From the NCBI RefSeq assembly GCF_000153025.1, contig NZ_CH672431.1, positions 154,256 through 218,255 on the forward strand: a stretch of DNA of 64,000 bases. The letters are read 5' to 3'. Numbering within the stretch: position 1 is the stretch's first letter; every line of letters begins with the position of its first letter. The position numbers and the translations under genes were made by a program. This stretch comes from Marinomonas sp. MED121 (GTDB lineage Bacteria > Pseudomonadota > Gammaproteobacteria > Pseudomonadales > Marinomonadaceae). The notes below the pieces were generated by a model. The model had not been told where the DNA came from. It saw only the letters and a list, made by a program, of their open reading frames with translations, and searched no databases. Positions 43,949-53,372 of the stretch are shown here, piece by piece.

Positions 43949-46900
43949 GTGAATATCGCAGCCTATTTTATCGAACGAAAGGTCACCAGCTGGATGCTGA
44001 CCTTGATCTTACTTGTTGGGGGCGTGATTGCCTTCACTGGTTTAGGTCAATTAGAAGATCCCGAATTCACCATCAAAGATGCCCTGATTATTACCTATTA
44101 CCCAGGTGCGTCACCAGAACAGGTAGAGGAAGAAGTCACCTATCCGATTGAGATAGCACTGCAAAACTTAGCCTATGTGGATGAGATTAAATCCACCACC
44201 AAATCTGGCTACTCGCAAGTGACACTTACGATCAAGGAAACTTATCGTAAACAAGAACTAAAACAGATTTGGGATGAAGTGCGTAAAACCGTTTCTGACA
44301 TTGAAGGTAACTTCCCCACTGGTGTTTCGACACCCGTTGTCGTCGATGACTTTGGCGATGTTTACGGGGTGATGCTCGCGGTTAATGGCGAAGGCTACCC
44401 TTACAAGGATCTTGAAACCTACATCGATTACCTAAAACGTGAACTTGTTTTGGTGGATGGGGTGAGTAAAGTGCAAGTGGCCGGTGAGCAAAGTGAACAA
44501 ATCACTATCGAGATCTCACGTACTCGCTTAGCGACTATGGGTATCGATCCCTCTAGTCTCTCCAATCTATTAAGCACACAAAACACAGTATCTAATGCAG
44601 GTTCTGTCCGTGTGGGTGACGAATATATCCGTATTAGCCCAACCGGTGAATTCCAAGATATTTCAGAGCTTGAAAGTCTAATCGTGGGTACACCTACCTC
44701 GGGTGAAATGATTCGCCTGAGCGACATTGCCACGATTAAACGTGAGTATGTTGACCCACAAACTAACCCCATTAACTTCAACGGTCATACCTCTTTATTG
44801 TTAGGTATTTCATTTGCCTCTGGGGTCAACGTAGTTGAAGCCGGTAAGTTGATCGAAGCCCGTATCGGCGAATTAAAATACCAGCAGCCTATTGGTATTA
44901 ACCTAGATACGGTTTACTTCCAATCGAAAGAAGTTGAACGCTCTGTTAGTAACTTTCTACTTAACCTAGCCGAAGCTGTAGGCATCGTTGTCTTAGTACT
45001 GCTTGTCTTTATGGGCATTAAGTCCGGCATCTTAATTGGTTTAATCTTGTTATTAACCATTTTAGGTACCTTTATCGTGATGGAGTACTTCGCCATTAAC
45101 CTACAACGTATCTCTCTTGGTGGTTTGATTATTGCCTTAGGTATGCTGGTGGATAATGCCATAGTGGTGACCGAAGGTGTCCTGATAGGCCTCAAGCGTG
45201 GCATGTCTAAACTCGAAGCCGCTTCTTCTGTTGTAAACCAAACTAAATGGCCGCTTTTAGGCGCTACCATAATTGCGATTACAGCATTTGCGCCTATTGG
45301 TTTATCTCCAGATGCTGTGGGTGAATTTGTTGGATCACTTTTCTATGTGCTACTTATTTCACTTTTCTTAAGTTGGATTACGGCTGTCACCCTGACCCCA
45401 TTCTTCTGTGATTTATTCTTTAAAGAAGAAATCAAAGCAGGTGAAGAAGAAGGTGAGGACCCATACAAGGGCGCTTTCTTTGTAGGCTACAAATGGCTAT
45501 TAGATAAAGCGCTGCATTATCGTTGGATTACCGTTTTACTATTAATTGCCAGCTTAATGACTGCAGGTTGGGCTTTCCAATTTGTGAAACAGTCGTTTTT
45601 CCCACCTTCCACGACACCTATGTTCTACCTTGATGTAGAAGGACCATCTGGTACGCATATTGATGCCAGTTACGAATTAACCAAAAACATCGAGCAACGT
45701 CTGTTAAAAGAAGACGGTGTGAGCACGATTACGTCGACGACAGGCCAAGGTGTACCTCGCTTTATCCTGACCTATAACCAAGAGCAGTCTAACTCTAGCT
45801 ATGCGCAATTCATTATTCGTACGGACACTGCAGAAGTCATTCCTGACTTGATTGAGCGTACTTATTACATAATGAAGAATGAGTTCCCTGATGTTGAAGC
45901 TAAACTACAACGTCTTGAACTTGGGCCAGGCTCTGGTTCGAAAATTGAAGCACGTATCACAGGACCAGATCCAAAAGTGTTACGTAGCATCAGTGAAGAA
46001 ATTAAAGAAATCTACCGTGCCGATGGTGGTCTTGAAAATATCAAAGACGACTGGCGTCAACGCACAAAAGTGCTAAGACCTCAGTTTGATGAAGAGCAAG
46101 CGCGTCGACTGGGTATTAGTAAAGCCGACCTTGATCAGGTACTACTCGCTAACTTTAATGGTTCACGTATTGGCCTTTATCGTGATGGTTCAGATATCTT
46201 ACCGATCGTACAAAAGGCACCGGCTGAAGAACGTCGTTCAATCGATCAGATCCGTGATCTACAGATCTATAGCCCAGCAACAGGTGCTTACATCACCCTC
46301 ACTAGCTTGGTGAAAGGTTTTGATGTGATCTGGGAAGATCCGATCATTAAGCGTCACGATCGTAAACGTACCATTACTGTGATGTCTGATAACAAGATTC
46401 TCGAGGGTGAAACAGCCATGGCTGTTTTTGGCAGAGTGCGTGGCCCAATTGAAGCCATTGCCTTACCGCCTGGCTACAGCCTTGAATGGGGTGGTGAATA
46501 TGAAAGCAGTACCGATGCGCAAGCAAACATCTTTACCGCCTTGCCTATGGGTTACTTATTCATGTTCATCATAACCGTACTCCTGTTTAACTCGGTGCGT
46601 GTACCGCTTGTTATTTGGTTCTGTGTACCACTGGCCTTAATTGGTGTGTCATCAGGCTTATTAGCAATGAATACCGCCTTTGGCTTTATGTCTCTCTTAG
46701 GCTTTTTAAGTCTCTCGGGCATGATAGTGAAAAATGGTATCGTGCTCGCAGATCAGATCAATGTGGAACTAGAGCAAGGGAATGACCCTTATAAAGCCGT
46801 CTTTAACTCGGCTGTCAGCCGTGTAAGACCCGTTTGTATGGCGGCAATCACCACTATTCTAGGTATGATTCCACTATTGTCAGATGCCTTCTTCGAAGGT

Positions 46901-47017
46901 ATGGCGGTGGTCATTTCGTTTGGCTTAGGGTTTGCGACCATTTTGACCTTGATCGCTGTTCCTGTGTTTTACGTCATCCTATTTAGAGTGAAATACCGTT
47001 CGATGAAGTCCCTATAA
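43949..47017 (+). CDS. RND efflux pump, HAE/MexK-like permease
   Basis: 1022 residues, full-length RND permease with 12 membrane segments and two large periplasmic loops. RKVTSWMLTLILLVGGVIAF opens TM1, YYPGASPEQVEEEVTYPIE is the first porter motif, and TM4 holds GMLVDNAIVVTEG: the Asp-Asp pair of AcrB is Asp-Asn here, as in other members of this branch. The later repeat has GFLSLSGMIVKNGIVLADQI. It expels drugs, solvents or metabolites by proton exchange; substrate not predictable. Start is GTG at 43949, immediately after the adaptor stop. Confidence 0.93.
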   Translation: MNIAAYFIERKVTSWMLTLILLVGGVIAFTGLGQLEDPEFTIKDALIITYYPGASPEQVEEEVTYPIEIALQNLAYVDEIKSTTKSGYSQVTLTIKETYRKQELKQIWDEVRKTVSDIEGNFPTGVSTPVVVDDFGDVYGVMLAVNGEGYPYKDLETYIDYLKRELVLVDGVSKVQVAGEQSEQITIEISRTRLATMGIDPSSLSNLLSTQNTVSNAGSVRVGDEYIRISPTGEFQDISELESLIVGTPTSGEMIRLSDIATIKREYVDPQTNPINFNGHTSLLLGISFASGVNVVEAGKLIEARIGELKYQQPIGINLDTVYFQSKEVERSVSNFLLNLAEAVGIVVLVLLVFMGIKSGILIGLILLLTILGTFIVMEYFAINLQRISLGGLIIALGMLVDNAIVVTEGVLIGLKRGMSKLEAASSVVNQTKWPLLGATIIAITAFAPIGLSPDAVGEFVGSLFYVLLISLFLSWITAVTLTPFFCDLFFKEEIKAGEEEGEDPYKGAFFVGYKWLLDKALHYRWITVLLLIASLMTAGWAFQFVKQSFFPPSTTPMFYLDVEGPSGTHIDASYELTKNIEQRLLKEDGVSTITSTTGQGVPRFILTYNQEQSNSSYAQFIIRTDTAEVIPDLIERTYYIMKNEFPDVEAKLQRLELGPGSGSKIEARITGPDPKVLRSISEEIKEIYRADGGLENIKDDWRQRTKVLRPQFDEEQARRLGISKADLDQVLLANFNGSRIGLYRDGSDILPIVQKAPAEERRSIDQIRDLQIYSPATGAYITLTSLVKGFDVIWEDPIIKRHDRKRTITVMSDNKILEGETAMAVFGRVRGPIEAIALPPGYSLEWGGEYESSTDAQANIFTALPMGYLFMFIITVLLFNSVRVPLVIWFCVPLALIGVSSGLLAMNTAFGFMSLLGFLSLSGMIVKNGIVLADQINVELEQGNDPYKAVFNSAVSRVRPVCMAAITTILGMIPLLSDAFFEGMAVVISFGLGFATILTLIAVPVFYVILFRVKYRSMKSL

Positions 47018-47041
47018 ACTAGGTGCCACTTCACCCATTAA

Positions 47042-47072
47042 GGCAGTCAGTACAACCACTGGCTGCCTTTTC
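47042..47072 (+). terminator. Terminator of the efflux operon
   Basis: GGCAGTCAG/CTGGCTGCC stem (one G-U pair) followed by TTTTCT, 25 bp after the pump stop. Confidence 0.75.
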
Positions 47073-47137
47073 TAAAGAAATACCCTTTTCTTTACATTCT
47101 TAAAGCACCACGAAAGCTTTTGGCAAAAGAGAGAACT

Positions 47138-48127
47138 ATGCGTACTGATGAATTATTGCAACTCGACATCAAACTACTGGTGGCTTTTCATACCATTATT
47201 GAAGAAGGTAGTGTCTCAAGAGCAGCAGAAAGATTAGGCGTTACTCAGCCAGCCTTAAGTAAGAGCCTACAAAAGTTACGCGCAGTATTTAATGATGCGT
47301 TATTCTCTCGACAAGCCTATGGCTTAAGCCCTACCGCGAGAGCCTCAGAGCTGCATTTACAAATTGAGCCCATTTTGCACTCTCTGTCTTCGCTTACCAG
47401 CCCACCACAACTGGACTTATCTGAGCTCACGAGGCATTTTTGTCTGCATATTCATGAAAGCGTGTTAGCCAGTTTTATTGAGCCGCTATTATCTGAAATT
47501 TACGCTGAAGCACCCAATGTAAAGCTTTCCATTGCTAACTGGGGTAACCAAAGTTTTAGTGAGTTAGGTTTATCCACCGTTGATTTAGGCATTGGCATGA
47601 TAAACGGCACCCCAAATAGCATCCGCTCTAAGCTAATTGGGCATATTGAAGGCTGTATTTTAATTAGCAAAGCACACCCTCTTTTTCAGCAAGAGGCGAT
47701 GTGCATTGAAGATTTAGTCAACTACCCTTTGGCCACGCATCATATTCAACGTCAATCCATGAGCCCTTCCATTACGCTACAAAAACTGCAACAACAAGGC
47801 TTTGATATTACGCCAAACTTGGAAACAGAAAGTTTATTAGCCGCGATGAAAGCCATTAAAAATGGTATGACACTGATTACAGGTTATGCCACAGCAAACC
47901 TAATGATGTCATTTATGGCTGAATCAGGAAAAGCCGACGATATTCGGCTTTTACCCCTACCAGACGATATCGTTAAGCTTGACCCATACGATAATCAGCA
48001 CCCAGTACAAATGTGTTGGCATGAAAGAAACAATAATGAGCTGGCCCATAAATGGCTAAGGGAAAAAATTGCCAATCATATGAAAAACTCCCCCTGGATG
48101 ATCAATAAAAAGATCAAACATCTCTAG
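47138..48127 (+). CDS. LysR-family regulator
   Basis: 329 residues. The helix-turn-helix region is LLVAFHTIIEEGSVSRAAER then LGVTQPALSKSLQKLRAVFN, of the NodD/LeuO-like style (LQLDIKLLVAF... NDALFSRQ). The effector domain follows. ATG at 47138 with GAGAG upstream is preferred to a TTG six codons earlier. Its target is unclear; the same-strand ydcZ-like transporter genes downstream (123 bp away) are possible, but LysR targets are more often divergent. Confidence 0.88.
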   Translation: MRTDELLQLDIKLLVAFHTIIEEGSVSRAAERLGVTQPALSKSLQKLRAVFNDALFSRQAYGLSPTARASELHLQIEPILHSLSSLTSPPQLDLSELTRHFCLHIHESVLASFIEPLLSEIYAEAPNVKLSIANWGNQSFSELGLSTVDLGIGMINGTPNSIRSKLIGHIEGCILISKAHPLFQQEAMCIEDLVNYPLATHHIQRQSMSPSITLQKLQQQGFDITPNLETESLLAAMKAIKNGMTLITGYATANLMMSFMAESGKADDIRLLPLPDDIVKLDPYDNQHPVQMCWHERNNNELAHKWLREKIANHMKNSPWMINKKIKHL

Positions 48128-48249
48128 CAGAAATAGACTAAATAGGGCTCACTGTTGAGTTTTTCGCTACAGTGAGTTGGTCATTTTCAGGCTTATCAGG
48201 CTCAATTTAAAGACCTATAGTGTTCCTGTTTTCACTTAGGATAAACACC

Positions 48250-48714
48250 ATGAGTCGTCTCTATTCCCAGATTCCAATCGCCCTCTTTGCTGGGGCGATA
48301 TTAGCCATTATGATTAAGCTAAATGCAGGTTTAGCAAATATCAGTTCCCCCCTTGAAGCCTCATGGATTGCCCATGGTTTAGGTGCAGTGACAGCACTAG
48401 GTTTGCTTTCTTTATTTTCGTACAAACCAAAAACGGACAGCAAAAAGCTAACAAAACACGCCCCTTGGTTCACTTATCTTGGTGGGTTACCTGGCGCTTT
48501 TACAGTCATCCTAGCAGGTATTACAGTCAACTCCCCCTTAGGCTTAGCAGGCTCTTTAGCACTCGCTTTGCTGGGCCAAGTCCTATTCAGTTTGATAGTG
48601 GATTATTTCGGACTATTTGGCAGTTTTAAAAAAACCTTAGGAGTAAATGACATAAAAGTGATCGGCTTAATCCTCACAGGTTGTTTATTTATCATTTTTG
48701 CGAGGGTTTTATGA
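48250..48714 (+). CDS. YdcZ/DUF606-type half-size DMT transporter, first of pair
   Basis: 154 residues with five hydrophobic helices, matching one DMB/DUF606 (YdcZ) repeat: IALFAGAILAIMIKLNAGLA, ASWIAHGLGAVTAL, WFTYLGGLPGAFTVILAGIT and the end VNDIKVIGLILTGCLFIIFA. ATG at 48250 has AGGA about 9 bases upstream; an earlier in-frame start has no site. Its stop overlaps the next gene (ATGA), which encodes a second, different half. Together they likely form a heterodimeric inner-membrane exporter. Substrate unknown. Confidence 0.85.
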   Translation: MSRLYSQIPIALFAGAILAIMIKLNAGLANISSPLEASWIAHGLGAVTALGLLSLFSYKPKTDSKKLTKHAPWFTYLGGLPGAFTVILAGITVNSPLGLAGSLALALLGQVLFSLIVDYFGLFGSFKKTLGVNDIKVIGLILTGCLFIIFARVL

Positions 48715-49220
48715 TGATAAGCATGATATTTTTCGCCTTATTGAACGGTTTTTGCATTGGCCTCAGTCGCAGCCTCAATGGCCAACTCAGCCAATTTAAA
48801 GGCCCTTTTAAAGCGTCATATTACAACCATTTAATTGGTTTTATCTTGTTAAGTCTTATTTTAATAGGGCTAGATTTTGAGGTTAAAAATCTTATTAAGA
48901 TAGGGCATTTAGACAATTGGCACCTATTCCTTGGTGGCCTAATTGGTGCTTTGTATGTTGCTTTAAACAGTTATGTCTTAAGTTTGATGGACACCACAAG
49001 AGCGGCGTTATTCGTTATCAGTGGGCAAATGTTAGCCGGCATCTTACTTGATATTCTTCTACAAACAGAGGCGGATAAATTATTAAACTATGGTCTGCAA
49101 GCACTAGGAGTCATTTTGATTATTTGGGGGATTCGCTTATCTCTGGACAAAAGTAAGCCAGCAAAACAACGGCCAACGAGTAACATCCCTGTCAACAAGC
49201 TAACCAAGTCTGAAGTTTAA
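48711..49220 (+). CDS. YdcZ/DUF606-type half-size DMT transporter, second of pair
   Basis: 169 residues with five hydrophobic helices: FFALLNGFCIGLSRSLNGQL, YYNHLIGFILLSLILIGLDF, WHLFLGGLIGALYVALNSYV, TTRAALFVISGQMLAGILLD, then ALGVILIIWGIRL. This is the partner of the preceding gene, with translational coupling through ATGA at 48711. The C-terminal tail (about 150-169) is basic. The last four codons and stop fall in a palindrome that also encodes the end of the facing gene. Confidence 0.85.
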   Translation: MMISMIFFALLNGFCIGLSRSLNGQLSQFKGPFKASYYNHLIGFILLSLILIGLDFEVKNLIKIGHLDNWHLFLGGLIGALYVALNSYVLSLMDTTRAALFVISGQMLAGILLDILLQTEADKLLNYGLQALGVILIIWGIRLSLDKSKPAKQRPTSNIPVNKLTKSEV

Positions 49221-49230
49221 ACTTCAGACT
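49207..49230. other. 24-bp perfect palindrome shared by two converging gene ends
   Basis: AGTCTGAAGTTT followed by its exact complement. The + strand gene ends ..Ser-Glu-Val-stop within it, and the minus strand gene ends ..Ser-Glu-Val-stop in the mirror arm; the two TAA stops overlap in TTTAAA. In RNA it would fold as a near loopless hairpin and may help end both messages. Confidence 0.85.
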
Positions 49231-49444
49231 CTCTAATCCAGTGAAAGCGTGGGATTTCTTCACCGCCCACCACGACACTTTCTATAAACATGGATAAGGG
49301 GCGTGCCCACCAACCATAGTCGCCATAAAGTGCTTGATAGATCACCAGTGATTCTTCCGTTTCACTGTGTTTTACTACCTTATCAACCTTGTACTCAGCG
49401 CCTTTATAATGACGATAAATGCCTGCTTTAATCTCTGCACTCAT
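49217..49444 (-). CDS. DUF1653 family protein
   Basis: 75 residues. The DUF1653 domain covers nearly all of it: GIYRHYKGAEYKVDKVVKHS, ETEESLVIYQALYGDYGWWA then RPLSMFIESVV. It is a small beta-rich cytoplasmic protein of unknown function. Length is normal. It converges with and overlaps the second YdcZ-type gene by 4 bases. Confidence 0.88.
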   Translation of the reverse strand: MSAEIKAGIYRHYKGAEYKVDKVVKHSETEESLVIYQALYGDYGWWARPLSMFIESVVVGGEEIPRFHWIRESEV

Positions 49445-49638
49445 GCTTTTACTCTCTTATACTTCATGTTTTTAATGGCTAGTTATGTATTTAGGACAAA
49501 AAAAGTCCCTTTTTAAGAAAATTTTGTCGCAAAAACAAAACTAGCCATCTTCTTTACTTAAGCCATTTCATCAATAATAAAATAACTAATCTACCCATTT
49601 ACCCTATTGATCTTGTTTTTCACAATAAGGAAAATTTT

Positions 49639-50664
49639 ATGTACCTAGTTCGTCCAGTCGACTTTGCTGATCTACCAGCATTGGAAAGATTAGCGCAACA
49701 AGCGGGTATTGGATTTACCAATTTTCCAGCTAATCGTGACAGACTCAATGACAAAATAGCCTCCTCTCGCCGTTCTATGCAACAAGAGGTGGTACAACCG
49801 GGCGAAGAATCCTACTGCTTTGTGTTGGTAAACACCAGTAATGATGAAATTGTTGGGGTTTGTGGTGTAGAAGCCATGGTAGGTACAGATGCACCTTTTT
49901 ACAGCTATCGCATTGATGAAGTCGTGCATGCATCTCCGCAATTACAAATACACAACCGCATTCCTGCACTTTTCTTATGCCATGACTATAGCGGCACCAG
50001 CCGACTGGTCGCACTTATCGTAGATCATCAGCACCAGAATAATGAAGCCATGTCCTTGTTATCACGTGCACGTCTTCTTTTCATCGCCCAACACCAAGAG
50101 CGTTTCACTTCTAAATTATTTGTGGAATTACGAGGCGAAAGCGATCAGGCAGGCTACTCTCCATTTTGGGATTCTCTAGGTAAGTACTTTTTTAGCATGG
50201 ACTTTCAAAAGGCTGACTATTTATCCGGTGTGAGTAATAAGCATTTCATCGCCGACCTCATGCCAAGGTATCCCATTTATGTGCCAACTCTGCCAGATGC
50301 CGCCCAACAAGTCATAGGCGTAGTGCATGAAGACTCAGAGAAAGCCAGCGACATTTTGTTAGAAGAAGGTTTTGCCTTTAAAGGCTATGTGGATATTTTT
50401 GACGCAGGCCCAAGCGTTGAAGCCAGAACCAGTGACTTAAGAACCATAAGCCAGCGTAAAACATCGCATTTTAGCTTGCAGCAATCTAAACCAGAAGAAA
50501 CAGTCTCTTTGCATATTATTGCAAGCGGCGAATTAGAAGAATTTAGGGTAACCCTGGCAGAAGCCAGTTACCAGGCAGACACTGACACGCTTGCCCTTTC
50601 TGCTGATGTTGAAAAGACATTGCAATTAGCAGCAAAAGACAAGGTGAGTTGGACGCCAATTTAA
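49639..50664 (+). CDS. aruF: Arginine N-succinyltransferase, alpha-type subunit (AruF-like)
   Basis: 341 residues of the AstA family, transferring succinyl from succinyl-CoA to arginine (or ornithine) in the ammonia-producing succinyltransferase route. MYLVRPVDFADLPALERLAQ and GIGFTNFPANRDRLNDKI start the fold; FIADLMPRYPIYVPTLP, VGVHEDS-like VIGVVHEDSEKA and YVDIFDAGPSVEA are family motifs. A second AstA gene follows; in Pseudomonas the two form a heteromer (AruF with AruG). First gene of the cluster in view; astC is not adjacent. Confidence 0.88.
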   Translation: MYLVRPVDFADLPALERLAQQAGIGFTNFPANRDRLNDKIASSRRSMQQEVVQPGEESYCFVLVNTSNDEIVGVCGVEAMVGTDAPFYSYRIDEVVHASPQLQIHNRIPALFLCHDYSGTSRLVALIVDHQHQNNEAMSLLSRARLLFIAQHQERFTSKLFVELRGESDQAGYSPFWDSLGKYFFSMDFQKADYLSGVSNKHFIADLMPRYPIYVPTLPDAAQQVIGVVHEDSEKASDILLEEGFAFKGYVDIFDAGPSVEARTSDLRTISQRKTSHFSLQQSKPEETVSLHIIASGELEEFRVTLAEASYQADTDTLALSADVEKTLQLAAKDKVSWTPI

Positions 50665-50730
50665 GCGAATAAAACGAATTTAAGTAATCCCTTTTTTAAC
50701 CCATGATTATATTGATAGAGGCCTTATCTT

Positions 50731-51771
50731 ATGATGGTCATACGCCCAATCGCAAAAACTGAGCTAGATTCCCTATACCATCTAGCAGATAAAACAGGAG
50801 TTGGTTTTACCTCTCTTGTACCTGATGAAGCGATTCTAAAAAACAAAATTGAAGTCTCTAATAAGTCTTTTGCCAAAGAGACCATAGAAGGTCCTACTGA
50901 TGAAAGTTACCTGTTTGTGCTGGAAGATACCGAAACAGGCGAGATAGTGGGAACCAGTGGTTTATTAGCAACCGTTGGCCTTGATGAGCCTTTCTACAGC
51001 TACCACCTAGGTAAATTAGTTCATTCTTCCCGTGAGCTTGGCGTACATAACATTATGCCGACCTTGGTATTGAATAATGATTACACAGGTTTGAGCGAAA
51101 TCTGCACCTTGTTTTTAGAAGAAGGCTACCGTCACTCTAAAAATGGACAACTGCTATCTAAAGCACGCTTTTTGTTCTTAGCGCAATTCCCTGAGCGTTT
51201 TACCAATAAGATTTTTGCAGAAATGCGTGGAGTTAGTGACGACGAAGGCCGTTCACCGCTTTGGGAATCTTTAGGCCGCCACTTCTTCTCCCTTGATTTT
51301 AAAAAGGCAGATGAATTAACCGCATTAGGAAGCAAGCAATTTATTGCTGAATTGATGCCAAGTAACCCAGTTTACACTGCTTTCTTAAGCCAAGAGGCGC
51401 AAGACTGTCTGGGTCAGGTACACCATAAAACCGCACCAGCATTACGTCTATTACAACAAGAAGGTTTCTGCTACGAAAATTATGTCGATATCTTTGATGG
51501 CGGTCCAACTGTTGAAGCCCATGTACCAAACATACGTGCAGTGCGTGAGAGTCGTCTATGTCTTACGACAATTAGCGATGAAGCACCTGAGAAAGAAGGC
51601 ACCTACTACCTAGTGTCTAACTCTAAGCTAGCTGACTTCCGCTGTATTTTGATTCAACGTAACAGTACACCCGGCAGCACCTTAACCCTGAGCCAAGAAG
51701 AAGCTGAGCATTTGTGTGTTAACAACAAAGAAGCCGTTCGCATTGTCGAGCTGTCCGCGACTAAAGCATAA
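50731..51771 (+). CDS. aruG: Arginine N-succinyltransferase, beta-type subunit (AruG-like)
   Basis: 346 residues, paralogue of the preceding gene. MVIRPIAKTELDSLYHLADK, GVGFTSLVPDEAILKNKIE, FIAELMPSNPVYTAFLS, CLGQVHHKTAPALRLLQQEG and YVDIFDGGPTVEAHV match AstA. It follows 66 bp after aruF and precedes astD by 18 bp, the Pseudomonas order aruFGDB. The paired subunits are thought to make one enzyme. F/G assignment is by order. Confidence 0.88.
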   Translation: MMVIRPIAKTELDSLYHLADKTGVGFTSLVPDEAILKNKIEVSNKSFAKETIEGPTDESYLFVLEDTETGEIVGTSGLLATVGLDEPFYSYHLGKLVHSSRELGVHNIMPTLVLNNDYTGLSEICTLFLEEGYRHSKNGQLLSKARFLFLAQFPERFTNKIFAEMRGVSDDEGRSPLWESLGRHFFSLDFKKADELTALGSKQFIAELMPSNPVYTAFLSQEAQDCLGQVHHKTAPALRLLQQEGFCYENYVDIFDGGPTVEAHVPNIRAVRESRLCLTTISDEAPEKEGTYYLVSNSKLADFRCILIQRNSTPGSTLTLSQEEAEHLCVNNKEAVRIVELSATKA

Positions 51772-51789
51772 CAATTTATTAGGATTTAG

Positions 51790-53292
51790 ATGATGACTAT
51801 GAAACAAGAACACTATATCAATGGCCAGTGGGTAGCAGGAACAGGCAATGCTTTTCAATCAATTGATCCAGCGGATGCTAGCCTAGTATGGGAAGCAAAA
51901 GCAGCCGGTCCAGAACAAGTCGATGCCGCACTTAAAGCAGCGCGTAAAGCATTCCCAGCTTGGGCTAACTCAAGCCTAGAATACCGTTTAGATATCATTA
52001 AAAAGTTTGCTGAGAAAGTTAAAGAAAATACTGACCTGCTGGCGACTCTGATCAGCCGCGAGACAGGTAAACCTTTTTGGGAAACAAAAACAGAAGTGGC
52101 TACGACCATAGGTAAAGTAGGGATTTCTGAGAAGTCTTACCACGAACGTACTGGCACAAAAGCAACCGCCATGCCTGCAATTGGCGGCTCCAATGTAAGT
52201 GCTCACCTACGCCACAGACCTCACGGTGTAGTCGCTGTATTTGGTCCTTATAACTTCCCTGCGCATCTACCAAATGGCCATATCGTACCGGCTTTGATTG
52301 CAGGTAATACCATAGTACTTAAGCCAAGCGAGCAAACACCGGCTGTTTCAGATTTGATTATTCAGCTATGGCAAGCAGCTGGCCTGCCTGATGGGGTTCT
52401 TAACCTAGTTCAAGGGGAGAAAGAAACCAGTATCGCGCTAGCTAACCATGATGAGCTTGATGGGCTTTTCTTTACAGGTAGCCCAGAAGTAGGCCACATT
52501 TTACATAAAGCTTATGCGGGTCACCCAGGTAAGATTCTAGCGCTAGAAATGGGTGGTAATAACCCACTGCTAGTGTCTGATAAAACTCAAGATTTAGATG
52601 CAGTGATTCATGAGATCGTTCAGTCTGCGTTCCTATCTGCAGGCCAGCGTTGTACTTGCGCACGTCGCCTTCTAGTACCAAACAATGCTCACGGTGAAGC
52701 GATTCTGGCCAAGCTCATTGAAGTCACTAAAGGTTTGAAAATTGATCGTTTTGATGCCCAAGACCAACCTTTCATGGGACCATTAGTATCCGCTCAAGCC
52801 GCTGACAATATTGCGACAGCCTTTGCTCGTTTGGTTGGCCTTGGTGCAGACACTTTGTTAGCAGCAGAGCGTGGCGAAGCAAACACTGGTTTTATCTCTC
52901 CTGGTATTTTGGATGTCACCGAGCTTGCGGCAAAAGGTGAACTACCTGATGAAGAGTATTTTGGCCCGCTACTAACCGTTGTACGTTATGACGATATGGA
53001 TCAAGCAATGAGCCTAGCCAATGCCACTAAGTTTGGTCTGTCTGCGGGTATCTTGTCAGACGATAAGACTGAGTATGAGTGGTTCTTACAACACTCACGT
53101 GCTGGCATTATCAACTGGAACCGTCAAACAACCGGTGCTGCGGGTACTGCACCTTTTGGTGGTACAGGTGCCAGTGGTAACCACAGATCTAGCGCTTATT
53201 ATGCGGCGGATTATTGCTCTTATCCTGTATCAAGCATTGAAGTAGATGCTTTGACCGTACCAGAAACCTTGGTACCAGGCATTGCCCTTTAA
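51790..53292 (+). CDS. astD: AstD, succinylglutamate-semialdehyde dehydrogenase
   Basis: 500-residue NAD-dependent aldehyde dehydrogenase for the fourth step of the pathway. HYINGQWVAGTGNAFQSIDP is the N-terminus; GPYNFPAHLPNGHIVPALIA, NTIVLKPSEQTPAVSDL, LEMGGNNPLL with the catalytic Glu, and SAGQRCTCARRLLVP with the catalytic Cys are typical of AstD. ATG at 51790 has AGGA upstream; an ATG at 51799 is the alternative. Cotranscribed with the genes on each side. Confidence 0.95.
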   Translation: MMTMKQEHYINGQWVAGTGNAFQSIDPADASLVWEAKAAGPEQVDAALKAARKAFPAWANSSLEYRLDIIKKFAEKVKENTDLLATLISRETGKPFWETKTEVATTIGKVGISEKSYHERTGTKATAMPAIGGSNVSAHLRHRPHGVVAVFGPYNFPAHLPNGHIVPALIAGNTIVLKPSEQTPAVSDLIIQLWQAAGLPDGVLNLVQGEKETSIALANHDELDGLFFTGSPEVGHILHKAYAGHPGKILALEMGGNNPLLVSDKTQDLDAVIHEIVQSAFLSAGQRCTCARRLLVPNNAHGEAILAKLIEVTKGLKIDRFDAQDQPFMGPLVSAQAADNIATAFARLVGLGADTLLAAERGEANTGFISPGILDVTELAAKGELPDEEYFGPLLTVVRYDDMDQAMSLANATKFGLSAGILSDDKTEYEWFLQHSRAGIINWNRQTTGAAGTAPFGGTGASGNHRSSAYYAADYCSYPVSSIEVDALTVPETLVPGIAL

Positions 53293-53372
53293 GGGCAATG
53301 GGGTCAAACAAATAAGAGATAACCAACAAGTGTTAATAAACACTGAGAAAGTATTTAGCAAAGGTAATTAGC

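Noticed and set aside
45879..46313. Two + frames inside the RND pump gene
   Set aside because: Alternate-frame shadows of a complete and well-conserved permease.
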